Origin: JBLHGU01 sp047615875
GTDB lineage: Bacteria > Pseudomonadota > Gammaproteobacteria > Arenicellales > CAJQKF01
Direction of reading: 5' to 3'
DNA: 64,000 nucleotides
NCBI GenBank assembly: GCA_047615875.1
Contig: JBLHGU010000005.1
Span: forward strand, 1-64,000
Shown here: piece after piece, positions 52,674-62,009 of the stretch
Numbering within the stretch: the stretch's first letter is position 1
How the letters are laid out: each line of letters begins with the position of its first letter
Made by a program: the position numbers and the translations under genes
The notes under the pieces: generated by a model
Told to the model about the DNA's origin: nothing
Seen by the model: the letters and a program-made list of their open reading frames with translations, nothing else
Databases searched by the model: none

Positions 52674-54902
52674 TTAGGTTGAGCCAATTTCGCCGCGAAT
52701 ATCTTTTTCCTTCTGAATGTGCAGCACTCTCTGTGGGAAAGGTATCTCAATGTCCAGCTCGCGAAAGCGATTGTCAATAGAAAACAGCAAATCACTTTTA
52801 ACGGACAACATATAATCTGCCTGACGAATGAAACAGCGTAATTCGAAATCCAGTGAACTGGCCCCAAAGCCCATAAACATGACTATAGGAGGAGGAACTC
52901 TGAAGTCGTTTGCCATTACCATTGTGTGATCTTTCGCAATCTCGATCAAAGTGTTTTTAATGAGTTGCGTATCACTGCCATAGGCCACTCCTACAGGAAC
53001 AATAATCCGACCAAATTTATCCTGCAGCGTCCAGTTTTTAACATGGTTGGACAACAATTCTGAATTCGGCACCAACACGTCAGCTCGATCGAAGGTTTGA
53101 ATTAACGTTGAACGAATGCTAATTTTCTTCACATAGCCTTCTGTAGAACCAACGACTACCCAGTCACCTGGCCGAATCGGTCGTTCGAATAAAAGAATTA
53201 GCCCGGAAACGAAATTATTAACGATGTTCTGTAAGCCGAAACCAATACCAACCGATAATGCACCGGCTAAAATAGCAAAATTCTGCAGCTCTATGCCTGC
53301 AACTGAAAGCGCAACAATAAAAGCAATTGCTATCAATATGTATCCTGTAATCGATAGAATCGCATGCTGTGCGCCAACATCCAGTTTAGTTTGCGAGAGC
53401 CAACGATCGGCGACTTCTTTTCTTATCCAGCGCATGATGATCAGCACCAGAATAAAGCCAACAATAGACAATGCCACATTTATTGGGACAATTATCAGGG
53501 TACCGACGGAAAACCCTTCGCCAACAACAGAAAGTATTCCAGTTAACTCTGAGGGTGCTATTCTCCAGGCCGTTAACATCAGAATTATCATTCCGATTAA
53601 GCCTACAGCGATAAAGATCAAGTAAGCCGTTTGTAATCCTGCAACTTTTTCACCTCGATTAAACCCAAGTTGCAGACGTAAACCATCGGCGCTAGCGTCG
53701 TCCTCCTTATTTAGTGCCACAAATAATAGTTGCATTGGACGGAAGAGCAAAGCACCAACAATTATTGTTGCGACGGTGCCATGCACGCCATAGAGCAGCA
53801 GTTCCCCCATATCAAAAAAGCCCACTGCATACAGAATTGGGCCGAATACTAACGCCAGAGAAAGCATGATCATCGACACACCTGCAGACCTGCCTTGAAA
53901 CAGCTTAAGGGATACCAAGCATGTAAGCACGCTGACGGTACCCAAAGACAGATAGGCAACACTTCTCAACACTACCCAACTTGTGCTAGTAAGTATCGCT
54001 GTATCCAGCTGCCTATCTAGCACAAGTACGACCAGGGCCAGACCCAGAAAATAAGTTACTCCACTGGATACTTTTGAATCTGTCGTCCACAAATCAACCA
54101 ACGAGCGGATAATTGGCCCAACCAGCAAAATAGCAGCTAGCGCGGAAATGACTATTCCTAACGACGTGATATCAGAGATCAGCACTATAATGGACAACCC
54201 AAGTAGCGCCGCACAGGGAACTAATGTTCGCAAGTATCTATCTACTAACAGCTTAATTTTCGGCGATCGATTCGCTGCATCACTCCAGGTTTGTACCTGA
54301 CGAGTCACAAAATATATTAGTGGATATACGAAAAAGAAGAAAATAAAACCTGAGATGATGGCAGGAAGGCTTTTTGTCCACTGTATCCATCTAGCAGGTA
54401 CATCAATGAGCTGTTTACCAAACGTGTCTAGATGCTCCCAGACCGGCTTATCCCTATGGGTTAATGCCCGTTTAGTCGCTGCTGATCTAAGTTCTTTGAG
54501 ATTTTCAATAATCTCTTCCACATTGAGTTCTAGCAACCGACAAAGAGCTAATTGCCCCTCGACTGTTTTCCTGGTTTCCAACAGAGCTGATTTGAGTTGA
54601 CTGACAATCCCAGTTTCCTCAGCAGATTCTCCAAGTGCTTTTAGTTTCTTCTCTACTGCAACCATGGAACCCATCGCATCGGTCTGACAGGTTTTTATCG
54701 CATTCAGTTCGCTTGTGATCTCGATTTGACGTCTTGTAAGCCGCTCTTGATGAGGCGGAAAAACCTGCCATATCAAGAGTTCCGAACGCCAGTCGGCCAG
54801 TTGACTTTCAAAATCCACCCACCTATCAGATTGCTGGCTAAAGCTAGTCGATGAAACCGTCGCGCAAACAATTAACATCATAAAGATTGCAACGGATTTC
54901 AC
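52674..54902 (-). CDS. MscS-family mechanosensitive channel with a large membrane N-terminus
   Basis: A 742-aa protein. It opens with a signal peptide (1-22), then a coiled-coil-like periplasmic part (about 30-150) and about eight further membrane segments. The MscS core lies at about 510-700: the pore helix region has GALSVGIGFGLQNIVNNFVSGLIL, followed by RPIRPGDWV and a beta-domain with RSTLIQTFDRADVLVPN. It resembles MscK or MscM-like large channels, though shorter. It would release solutes on osmotic downshift. Confidence 0.92.
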   Translation of the reverse strand: MKSVAIFMMLIVCATVSSTSFSQQSDRWVDFESQLADWRSELLIWQVFPPHQERLTRRQIEITSELNAIKTCQTDAMGSMVAVEKKLKALGESAEETGIVSQLKSALLETRKTVEGQLALCRLLELNVEEIIENLKELRSAATKRALTHRDKPVWEHLDTFGKQLIDVPARWIQWTKSLPAIISGFIFFFFVYPLIYFVTRQVQTWSDAANRSPKIKLLVDRYLRTLVPCAALLGLSIIVLISDITSLGIVISALAAILLVGPIIRSLVDLWTTDSKVSSGVTYFLGLALVVLVLDRQLDTAILTSTSWVVLRSVAYLSLGTVSVLTCLVSLKLFQGRSAGVSMIMLSLALVFGPILYAVGFFDMGELLLYGVHGTVATIIVGALLFRPMQLLFVALNKEDDASADGLRLQLGFNRGEKVAGLQTAYLIFIAVGLIGMIILMLTAWRIAPSELTGILSVVGEGFSVGTLIIVPINVALSIVGFILVLIIMRWIRKEVADRWLSQTKLDVGAQHAILSITGYILIAIAFIVALSVAGIELQNFAILAGALSVGIGFGLQNIVNNFVSGLILLFERPIRPGDWVVVGSTEGYVKKISIRSTLIQTFDRADVLVPNSELLSNHVKNWTLQDKFGRIIVPVGVAYGSDTQLIKNTLIEIAKDHTMVMANDFRVPPPIVMFMGFGASSLDFELRCFIRQADYMLSVKSDLLFSIDNRFRELDIEIPFPQRVLHIQKEKDIRGEIGST

Positions 54903-55100
54903 AGTAATGAATCTTCCCTTCTATATTTGTTGTAAACAACCTTATTCTATACTCAAATACAGAGACAGTTTGATTTATGCAACAAAGATCGCCATGGGCA
55001 TGCAGTTAGTTCAAATTCGCAAATAAATTTATTTCTCGCCAGTCGATCAGCTAATTAACCGGACCAGGCTTGTGAATATTTTTGCCAGCTTTCATTCAGC

Positions 55101-56471
55101 TTATTGGACCAGTAATGGCATAAAAATAGTCGCAAGACTCAACACCAGAAAGAAACCCGCCATATCTGTAATAGTAGTTAAAAGTGGTCCGCTAGCAACT
55201 GCTGGGTCTTGCCCGACTCGTTTTAAGAGAAGAGGAACGACACCTCCAATGGAAACCGCAACTAGCGTATTGATTGCCAAAGCTAAGCCAATGACAACGC
55301 CTAGCCACGGATTGCCCTTCCACAGCCAGGTTACAATTCCTATTAGCAAACCCAACACAATGCCATTGATCAAACCCACCGATACCTCCTTACTCCACAC
55401 TCTGAATGCGTCTATGGGGCGAACTAATCCCAATGACAATTCTCTCATTGTGACGCCTACCGCCTGATTTCCCGAACAACCAGACATGTCAGAAACCATT
55501 GGCAGAAAGATGGCGATGGCAATTACCGCAGTGAGTATATCTTCATAGGCTGCGATGACGCTTGCAGCTATGATGTTAAGTCCAATATTGGCCGAGAGCC
55601 ACATTAGACGGCGCCTGGAACGAATACTCACTGGCATGGAGCGTAACTCATCTCCGAAAACGCCTTGACGATGCATACTCTCACTATTCACTCGATCTGC
55701 TAACGCTTCTGCAACGGCAGTGCGGGACAGTACCCCTGCCAATTGGCCGTCTAACTCAACAACGGGCAATCCCAGAAATGGGTGCTTATCAAATATATCT
55801 TCGACTACATCCAATGACGCATCGGTAGTTACGGTCAATGGTTGCGTCATTATGCTGCTTAACTTTTGTGATTTACTAGCAGTTAACATACTGCGCAGTG
55901 AAACAACACCTACTGGACAACCATCTTTATCAAGAATGTAGGGATGTTGTCCTCGATACCGTTCGAAGTTCTCATCTTCTGAAGCCAGGCGAGAAAGCAC
56001 CATACCTACTGTAGAATCCCTATGAAAGGTGAACGCATCCGCACTCATCAGGCCGCCCGCTGTGTTGTCCTCGTACTCGATAAGCCTCCTTACATCTGCG
56101 GCCTCCGTCGCTGGCATTTCTGTCAGAATAATTTCAGCCTGGGCTTGATCCATATCACCGATCACGTCAGCTTGGATGTTAGATTGAAGCTCATCAATGA
56201 CATCAACACACCGCTCGGCAGTCATATGCTCGACCAGCACAGCCGCCATTTCACGAGGCGATTCCTCAACTAGTTCAGCTGCCAACTGGACCGGCATCAA
56301 ATTAAATGCAGCATCTCTTTGGGCGACACTCAAGTTCAGCACTTCGCGCAATGCTTCTGAACGTGGTAATTGATCCAGTAAGTCGGAAATTACACTACCG
56401 TCGCAATTTTCGATCGCCTCAGCTAATAAGATGGCTGTCTCGTGGTCTTTGTTTTCTTCTGGGACTTGCAT
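55101..56471 (-). CDS. mgtE: Magnesium transporter MgtE
   Basis: Mg2+ channel, 456 aa. The cytosolic N-domain of superhelical repeats (about 1-135) is followed by a CBS pair (about 140-265) and five membrane helices. The pore segment includes SDMSGCSGNQAVG (in place of the usual DMGGNAGNQ) and the later PAVASGPLLTTITD. Substitution of Gly by Ser and of Asn-Ala by Cys-Ser near the filter is a small departure from consensus. Mg2+ gating via the N-domain and CBS is expected from the family. Confidence 0.95.
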   Translation of the reverse strand: MQVPEENKDHETAILLAEAIENCDGSVISDLLDQLPRSEALREVLNLSVAQRDAAFNLMPVQLAAELVEESPREMAAVLVEHMTAERCVDVIDELQSNIQADVIGDMDQAQAEIILTEMPATEAADVRRLIEYEDNTAGGLMSADAFTFHRDSTVGMVLSRLASEDENFERYRGQHPYILDKDGCPVGVVSLRSMLTASKSQKLSSIMTQPLTVTTDASLDVVEDIFDKHPFLGLPVVELDGQLAGVLSRTAVAEALADRVNSESMHRQGVFGDELRSMPVSIRSRRRLMWLSANIGLNIIAASVIAAYEDILTAVIAIAIFLPMVSDMSGCSGNQAVGVTMRELSLGLVRPIDAFRVWSKEVSVGLINGIVLGLLIGIVTWLWKGNPWLGVVIGLALAINTLVAVSIGGVVPLLLKRVGQDPAVASGPLLTTITDMAGFFLVLSLATIFMPLLVQ

Positions 56472-56684
56472 GGTATATGCCTTACAAAAAGTTATGTTTA
56501 GTCTGATATTTAGTTACTAAGGTAGCAGCTCAACAAAACAAATAACTGAAAGCAATTAAGCTTCATATCATTTTGTGTCGAGGTATCAATATTGAGGATT
56601 ATTCAACTCAATACATTTTGGCTATCGGCGAAAAAAGTAACGACTTAGAATATACTAAAACCGAAATACAATTAGGAGTCTGCA

Positions 56685-57920
56685 TTGAAATTAGCAATTC
56701 TATCCCGAGGCTTACGTTCCTATAGTACACAGCGTCTTAAAGAAGCGGCGCTACAGCGTGGGCACAATGTAAAAGTTTTAGATCATCTAAAATTTGCAAT
56801 CGATCTGCAGCAAGGAATTCCAGACCTTTACTACAGACAGAAAATCTTGAGCACATATGACGCGGTGTTGCCCCGTATAGGTGCTTCTGTAACCTACTAC
56901 GGAACAGCCGTTGTAAGGCAATTTCAGGAGATGGATGTGTTTTGTGCAAACACAGCTCACGGCATCATCAATTCTCGAGATAAGCTGCGCAGTTTACAGA
57001 TTCTTAGCCGACATCACATAGGCATCCCACGAACCACCTTTGTAAACGACAAAAAAGACGTTCTACCAGCGATCGAACGAGTCGGAGGAGCACCGGTGGT
57101 AATTAAGTTAATCCAGGGAACCCAGGGAATAGGTGTGCTCCTGGCTGATACTGTTAGTTCAGCAGCATCAATTATTGAGTTATTGCAAAGTCAAAAACAA
57201 AACATTCTCATTCAGAAATTCGTTGCGGAAAGTAAAGGTAAAGACGTTCGAGCATTTGTAGTTGGAGACAGAGTTGTCGCCGCTATGCGGCGGGTTGCTC
57301 AGGGACAGGAATTTAGAAGTAACGTGCACAGAGGTGGCGTTGCCGAAGCAGTTGAGCTGGATGATATATACAAAGAGACTGCGGTACGAGCTACCCAAAT
57401 TCTGGGCTTAAGAGTTGCCGGTGTAGATATGTTGGAGGGAGCCAAGGGCCCGCAAGTTATGGAAGTAAATTCGTCGCCCGGACTAGAAGGAATTGAAAAC
57501 TGCACAGAGTTAGATGTTGCCGGGGCAATAATTGACTACATCTCTGCCCAGGTAGATTTTCCAGAAATTGATATACGCCAGCGTCTGACAGTAAGCAAAG
57601 GATATGGCGTAAGCGAAATCTATATTCCGGAAGGATCGAAGTATGAAGGCATGATGATCAAAGAGGCTATGTCGACCAAGGAAGATATCAACGTACTGAC
57701 ACTATACAGAGGCAATAAGGTTATACCGAATCCTCGAAGTGATCGGGTATTAGTGTCTGATGACAAACTATTGTGCTTTGGGAAATTAGAGTCGATGCGC
57801 GATATGATACCGCAGAAAACCAGAAGACGAAGGCGTCCAGTCATTCAAGAATTAGATACAGAAGTAGCCGGATCTGAGCTAAGGAGTGAACTCTCAGAAA
57901 GCGACATTGATTCCGATTGA
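56685..57920 (+). CDS. rimK: RimK-type ATP-grasp ligase with C-terminal RCK_C-like domain
   Basis: The family adds glutamate residues to ribosomal protein S6. The start is TTG with AGGAG 6 bases upstream. The ATP-grasp core (about 1-290) contains IKLIQGTQGIGVLL, RAFVVGDRVVAAM and VMEVNSSPGLEGIE. E. coli RimK ends near 300. Here about 110 residues follow: a segment resembling RCK_C/TrkA_C (VSEIYIPEGSKYEGM, then a beta-alpha pattern ending VLVSDDKLLCFG), a basic patch (RRRRRP), and an acidic tail. RCK_C domains bind small ligands, so ligand-controlled ligase activity is an inference. Confidence 0.88.
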   Translation: MKLAILSRGLRSYSTQRLKEAALQRGHNVKVLDHLKFAIDLQQGIPDLYYRQKILSTYDAVLPRIGASVTYYGTAVVRQFQEMDVFCANTAHGIINSRDKLRSLQILSRHHIGIPRTTFVNDKKDVLPAIERVGGAPVVIKLIQGTQGIGVLLADTVSSAASIIELLQSQKQNILIQKFVAESKGKDVRAFVVGDRVVAAMRRVAQGQEFRSNVHRGGVAEAVELDDIYKETAVRATQILGLRVAGVDMLEGAKGPQVMEVNSSPGLEGIENCTELDVAGAIIDYISAQVDFPEIDIRQRLTVSKGYGVSEIYIPEGSKYEGMMIKEAMSTKEDINVLTLYRGNKVIPNPRSDRVLVSDDKLLCFGKLESMRDMIPQKTRRRRRPVIQELDTEVAGSELRSELSESDIDSD

Positions 57921-58105
57921 GCCTGGAAAGGAAGACCCTTGCCGGAGACTCATTCGAAATTCAGCTAACTACACATGGATCAATGGTACACCTCCATCGG
58001 AAATGACAAGTTGGCTGATTGACAAGTTCAGAATTTATGTACCAATTTGAATTTTAGGCATTTGGGACTTTCGTTTGTTAATCTTTAGATTGTCTCTGCG
58101 GAAGC

Positions 58106-58136
58106 TCCATTAGGGAAAGTATCCCCACCTAATGGA
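58106..58136. repeat. Inverted repeat before the antitoxin remnant
   Basis: TCCATTAGG and CCTAATGGA pair perfectly (9 bp) across 13 bases and are followed by AAAAA. It lies about 60 bases before the antitoxin start. A second short palindrome CTCCATCTGGAG is at 58170-58181. Either could be an old autoregulatory operator, as toxin-antitoxin operators are commonly palindromic. Confidence 0.4.
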
Positions 58137-58193
58137 AAAAACGATTTTGTGGATTTCAGTTGATATGTACTCCATCTGGAGCACTATGAACAG

Positions 58194-58496
58194 ATGAATA
58201 CTCGAATACAAGCCCGAATTGATGAAGATCTAAAAGCCCAAGATGAGCAAATCCTTGAGGAAATCGGCTTAACAACGACTGATTTAATTCGGATGACCTT
58301 CCGCTAACTTGTTATGCAGAAAGGACTTCCCTTCGAGGCGAAAATTCCGAATGCCGAAACCATCACCACCTTTGATGAAGCAAAAGATCCAAAAAAACCT
58401 GACCACCTACCCAGACTTAAGAACCGCAATGAAAGATATGTGGGGAAACGATTAATCCTCTTATATGCGAGCACCCTTATAAACAATCCAGTTTAG
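58194..58496 (+). pseudogene. RelB/DinJ-family antitoxin with in-frame stop
   Basis: Codons 1-37 read TRIQARIDEDLKAQ ... GLTTTDLIRMTFR, matching the ribbon-helix-helix N-terminus of DinJ. A TAA at 58305-58307 then interrupts, and the same frame continues with LVMQKGLPFEAKIPN, which matches the DinJ linker before the toxin-binding tail. A CAA to TAA change would explain it. The remaining C-terminus runs to a TAG at 58494-58496 but no longer resembles the family. No RelE/YafQ toxin gene follows. The N-terminal 37-residue piece could still bind DNA. Confidence 0.82.
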
Positions 58497-58781
58497 ATAT
58501 TGCCTGACAATGACTGACCGAGTTTTCTCTATATTAAATATTGTTTACCATGATGTTATCAAGAAATTCAATTAATGGCAGAGTGCTTACCTGTTCGGGC
58601 AATATCGCTTCACTTGTCAATACGTTGTAGGCTTTGAACTGCCCTATTTTGTTGCTTGCGGCAGATTGATTAAAATCAGTTATTAGGGTCAGTCTTTAAC
58701 AGTCATGATTATTCTTGATTGACCCCATTTCGTTAGATCAAAAGAAGCAACCGAAATTATTGCTTAAGTTCGCAGATCTAT
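58497..58781. other. Gap without genes; contains an inverted repeat
   Basis: No gene is recognisable, and no trace of a RelE/YafQ toxin was seen. GGGTCAGTC (58686-58694) and GATTGACCC (58717-58725) form an 8-of-9 inverted repeat across 22 bases, near the 3' end of the ThuA gene. It could be a terminator for the minus-strand operon or the end of a lost mobile element. Confidence 0.35.
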
Positions 58782-59486
58782 TTATATAGCTACTACTCTC
58801 TCGTCGGAAAACCCGCATGCCCAGGCAGCACTGCGCTGGATAAGGCGGCTATGAATATCATGTTGCAGCGAATTAGGATCGTGCCCGAGTGCATCGAATA
58901 CCACGCGACCCTCGTCAAGCTGATGGGCCCAGAGCACAGGCCCTACGGTTCCATCATCGGCACATGCTGAAAGTAACGGTATTGTGTCTGGAGCAAGATC
59001 CAGTCCAACGTAAACTTCGTCCACAATATTGAAATCAGATATACCTGCAGTCAGGGCATGTGATTGCCCGGTGGGTGAAACCGATACTGGTCCGAGTGGT
59101 GGATGAAAAGATTGGCCCCAGACCCAACTACCGCCGAGCAGGTCACGCCATTCCGCCCAGTCATCAAAACAAATGCAGGCAGTATGCAAGCCAAACAAGC
59201 CGCCACCCTGATGAACATAGTTAACCAGGGCTGCTCGGCATTCGACGGGCATGCTGTATCCATACTCATCGCGAAGTGCTTCATACTTTTGATTTCCCTC
59301 CATACGCCAACGAAGCGCCATGACAGTGACCATGTCAAACGCCTCTGATGTCAGGCGTTCGATTCCGGCATTTATGTCATTTGTGTATTCGGAGGCTATG
59401 CCGATTTCGCCAAGCAAGTCGATAACCGTGTCTGTGTTACGGTCAAAGTCATGGCGTATTCCACCGGTCAGGATCAGATTTCGCAT
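58782..59486 (-). CDS. ThuA-domain protein
   Basis: A 234-aa protein of the ThuA (glutamine amidotransferase-like) fold found in sugar catabolic clusters. Typical segments are NLILTGGIRHDF at the start, GGGLFGLHTACICFDDW, and VVFDALGHDPNSL near the end. Its precise reaction is not known in any family member with certainty. It starts 3 bases after the SDR gene and is last in the minus-strand operon cupin-SDR-ThuA. Confidence 0.85.
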   Translation of the reverse strand: MRNLILTGGIRHDFDRNTDTVIDLLGEIGIASEYTNDINAGIERLTSEAFDMVTVMALRWRMEGNQKYEALRDEYGYSMPVECRAALVNYVHQGGGLFGLHTACICFDDWAEWRDLLGGSWVWGQSFHPPLGPVSVSPTGQSHALTAGISDFNIVDEVYVGLDLAPDTIPLLSACADDGTVGPVLWAHQLDEGRVVFDALGHDPNSLQHDIHSRLIQRSAAWACGFSDERVVAI

Positions 59487-59489
59487 CGA

Positions 59490-60278
59490 TTACTTTTCCG
59501 AGTCTGTGGGCGCCTTTCGCGGCAAATGCTTTTTCAGGCTGGAGGCCACGCCGCCATCGACTAGAATATGTTGGCCGTGAATATAGTCGGCCTGCTCTGA
59601 AATCAGGAACGCAACAGTGCCGGCGATATCCTCGGCCTTGCCAATTCGACCGGCGGGAACGCTTGCGGCGCGAAGCGCTCGAGTTTCAGGGTCCTGGTAG
59701 ATCGGGGAAGACATACCGGCATCGATAAAACCCGGCGCCACAGCATTGACTCGCACACCCATAGGGCCAAGCGTCAGCGCGAATTGTTCGGTTAACTTGG
59801 CCACAGCTGCCTTACTAGCCGGGTATGCACCTGCATCTGGACTCGGGGCGAAAGCATTCAACGAGGTCACGTTGACGATCGCGCCGCTACCGCGTTGTGC
59901 CATCAGGCGACCAACCGCACAACACATAATAAATGTTCCAACGAGATTGACATCGATGACCTTGCGAAAGTCCTCGACACTGTGCTCGAGTAGTTCACCG
60001 AAACGAACGATCCCGGCATTGTTAATTACGGCATCAGGAACGGCACCGAAATCCTTTTCAATGCGGGCCAGTGTCTGGTCGACCTGTGCTTCATCGGTAA
60101 TATCGCAACCATAACCGCGAGCATCACCCAGGCACCCGGCGGCATTCATGACACCCTGCTCGTCAACATCGATTATGGCAATTCTATAGTCCTGCAATCC
60201 AAGGTAATTAGCGATTGCATAACCAAGTCCTCCGGCCGCGCCAGTAATCAGTGCAAGTTTCTTTTTATCTGCTTTCAT
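59490..60278 (-). CDS. Short-chain dehydrogenase/reductase (classical SDR) 1
   Basis: NAD(P)-dependent oxidoreductase, 262 aa. The cofactor loop is TGAAGGLG, the structural motif is NNAGI, and the active site has Tyr and Lys in YPASK, with a Ser in the preceding VNVTSLNA strand. The C-terminus carries the usual LVDGG. It lies 25 bases after the cupin gene. Its substrate is likely a hydroxyl group of the compound handled by the neighbouring ThuA, amidohydrolase and TIM-barrel proteins. Confidence 0.93.
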   Translation of the reverse strand: MKADKKKLALITGAAGGLGYAIANYLGLQDYRIAIIDVDEQGVMNAAGCLGDARGYGCDITDEAQVDQTLARIEKDFGAVPDAVINNAGIVRFGELLEHSVEDFRKVIDVNLVGTFIMCCAVGRLMAQRGSGAIVNVTSLNAFAPSPDAGAYPASKAAVAKLTEQFALTLGPMGVRVNAVAPGFIDAGMSSPIYQDPETRALRAASVPAGRIGKAEDIAGTVAFLISEQADYIHGQHILVDGGVASSLKKHLPRKAPTDSEK

Positions 60279-60303
60279 TTATTCCGGCCTCAGCCAATCC
60301 GAG

Positions 60304-60885
60304 CTAACGAAAATTAATCTGGGGTTTGACAAAATAGGTATTTTTTTCGGGCTGATAATAATGGCGCATTTGTTTATAGGGGCCGTTTGCGATGGTTAAC
60401 CCAAGACTATCCTGCTGCAACGCGGTAAAGCTATGGATGTCCGCCGGGGGCGCGATAATGATCAGATCTCCGGGATCGAGGATATCTTCGCTGATGGTTT
60501 CGAGCTCAGCATGGCCTTCGATCGATTCGTCATCGATACGCTGCATCGTCTCGTGACTAACCTTACCTCGATAGGTGCAGAAGGCTTCCCAGATACCGTG
60601 GTCGTGCGGTGGAATAACCCGATCGTACGGCACCTCGAATAGTAAAATCGATAGTTCACCATCAAAGTATAGGTATTGTGAGCTGGCAACGTTATTACCC
60701 TGACGCGGGGCACCAACTGCGCTCAGGTCTTCGTGTTTGATTAGTTCCGCGATGGGCGCTTTGATTGCTAAGGCCAGTGACGCGTAATCGTCTCCCGCCT
60801 GCGCAATCGCTGCGACGATCATTTTCGCGCAATCACGGATCGGGAGCGTTTCTTCCAATATCGACATAATGATGTTTGCCAGCAT
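60304..60885 (-). CDS. Cupin of the double-stranded beta-helix type (predicted metal-dependent)
   Basis: A 193-aa cupin. The first motif has PPHDHGIWEAF with two His, and the second has PPADIHSF with a third His, so a metal site like that of cysteine-dioxygenase-type proteins is likely. The start is ATG 60885; an ATG at 60867 is possible. It is divergent from the amidohydrolase gene (125-base gap) and heads the SDR-ThuA genes. No substrate can be named. Confidence 0.82.
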   Translation of the reverse strand: MLANIIMSILEETLPIRDCAKMIVAAIAQAGDDYASLALAIKAPIAELIKHEDLSAVGAPRQGNNVASSQYLYFDGELSILLFEVPYDRVIPPHDHGIWEAFCTYRGKVSHETMQRIDDESIEGHAELETISEDILDPGDLIIIAPPADIHSFTALQQDSLGLTIANGPYKQMRHYYQPEKNTYFVKPQINFR

Positions 60886-61010
60886 AATTCCAATTAGTTA
60901 AAGTATAATTTCACAGTTCCATCATTAGTGCAATTTATCGGTTATCAAAGGCTGAGCTACTAACTGCATGGAAAAATCAAGATTATTCAGAATCGAGCTG
61001 AGAAACAGAT

Positions 61011-62009
61011 ATGTCGAATATAAAAAATGCTGCAGTTATTGACGTACATGCGCATGTGCGCCTTAATTCGACCACCGGAGCCGCCGGTCGCCACGGCCCA
61101 GAATTCGGCGTGGATGCGGATGGCACACCCTGGTACCGGGTCGGAAATTACAAGCTGATTGGCGTCAGGCACACGGCCAGCCCCTTTACTGATCCGAAAC
61201 TTCGCATTGAGCGCATGGATCGCGACGGTATCGATTTCCAGGTGGTTTCACCGAGCCCCCTGACTTACTTTCATCACATTGAACCGAACGAAGCGGTCGC
61301 TTTCTGTCAGCGTCATAACGACGCCTGTGCCGAGTTGATTAAGAACCATTCGCAACGGCTCGGTGGACTTGCGGCGTTACCGATGCAGGATCCCGCGGCT
61401 GCCTGCGAAGAGCTGGAGCGTGCAGTGACTGAGCTTGGGCTATGGGGCGCGGCTATCGGCACCGAGTTCGGCGAGCCATTGCACAGCGAAAAGCTGGATC
61501 CACTGTATCAAAAATTTGTTGATCTCGATGTGCCACTATTTCTGCACCCGGCACCATCGGGTATCGATGGCCCGCCGGGTGACCCCAACCTGAAACGTTT
61601 TGACCTCGACGTAGTCATTGGCTTTGCCGGGCAGGAATCGATTGCGGTCGCGACCCTGATATTCGGTGGTGTGCTCGAACGCCACCCCGCTCTCGATATC
61701 TGGATCAGTCACGGCGGTGGTGGTATTCCAATGCTGGCAGGTCGCCTGGCACAGGCCGCACGCAAACGACCCTGGGCTACAGAAGAAATCAAAAAGGACG
61801 GTGCTTTCGAGCAGGCTTTAACACATCTCTGGTACGACGCCCACGTAACCGATCCTTCAGCCCTGTCAATGCTACGCAAATGGGTAGGTAATGATCGCAT
61901 CGTTTACGGCACCAATTTCGCTGGCTGGGACCAACCCGAAGATGGTCATCACGGTGTTATAGACCCGTCCTGGGCGGATAACGCGCGACGTCTATTGCGT
62001 AAAAACTAA
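61011..62009 (+). CDS. Amidohydrolase-2 family protein (ACMSD-like), with altered metal site
   Basis: A TIM-barrel metal-dependent hydrolase or decarboxylase of 332 aa. The family's HxH is at H13/H15 (DVHAHV), with further His in FLHPAP and ISHGGGG. The usual final Asp in the GTD or GSD motif is replaced by Asn 302 (VYGTNFAGWD). Decarboxylases of this group use that Asp in catalysis, so either the reaction differs or the nearby Asp 306 substitutes. The local base composition is GC-rich (43 of 60 in 61081-61140). Its stop overlaps the opposite-strand SDR stop (CTAA). Confidence 0.85.
   Translation: MSNIKNAAVIDVHAHVRLNSTTGAAGRHGPEFGVDADGTPWYRVGNYKLIGVRHTASPFTDPKLRIERMDRDGIDFQVVSPSPLTYFHHIEPNEAVAFCQRHNDACAELIKNHSQRLGGLAALPMQDPAAACEELERAVTELGLWGAAIGTEFGEPLHSEKLDPLYQKFVDLDVPLFLHPAPSGIDGPPGDPNLKRFDLDVVIGFAGQESIAVATLIFGGVLERHPALDIWISHGGGGIPMLAGRLAQAARKRPWATEEIKKDGAFEQALTHLWYDAHVTDPSALSMLRKWVGNDRIVYGTNFAGWDQPEDGHHGVIDPSWADNARRLLRKN

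Noticed and set aside
53224..53625. Open frame on the plus strand opposite the MscS gene
   Set aside because: Complement of membrane-helix codons with no family features or start signal.
55072..55467. Open frame on the plus strand opposite mgtE
   Set aside because: Complement of membrane-helix codons; mgtE is clearly the real gene.
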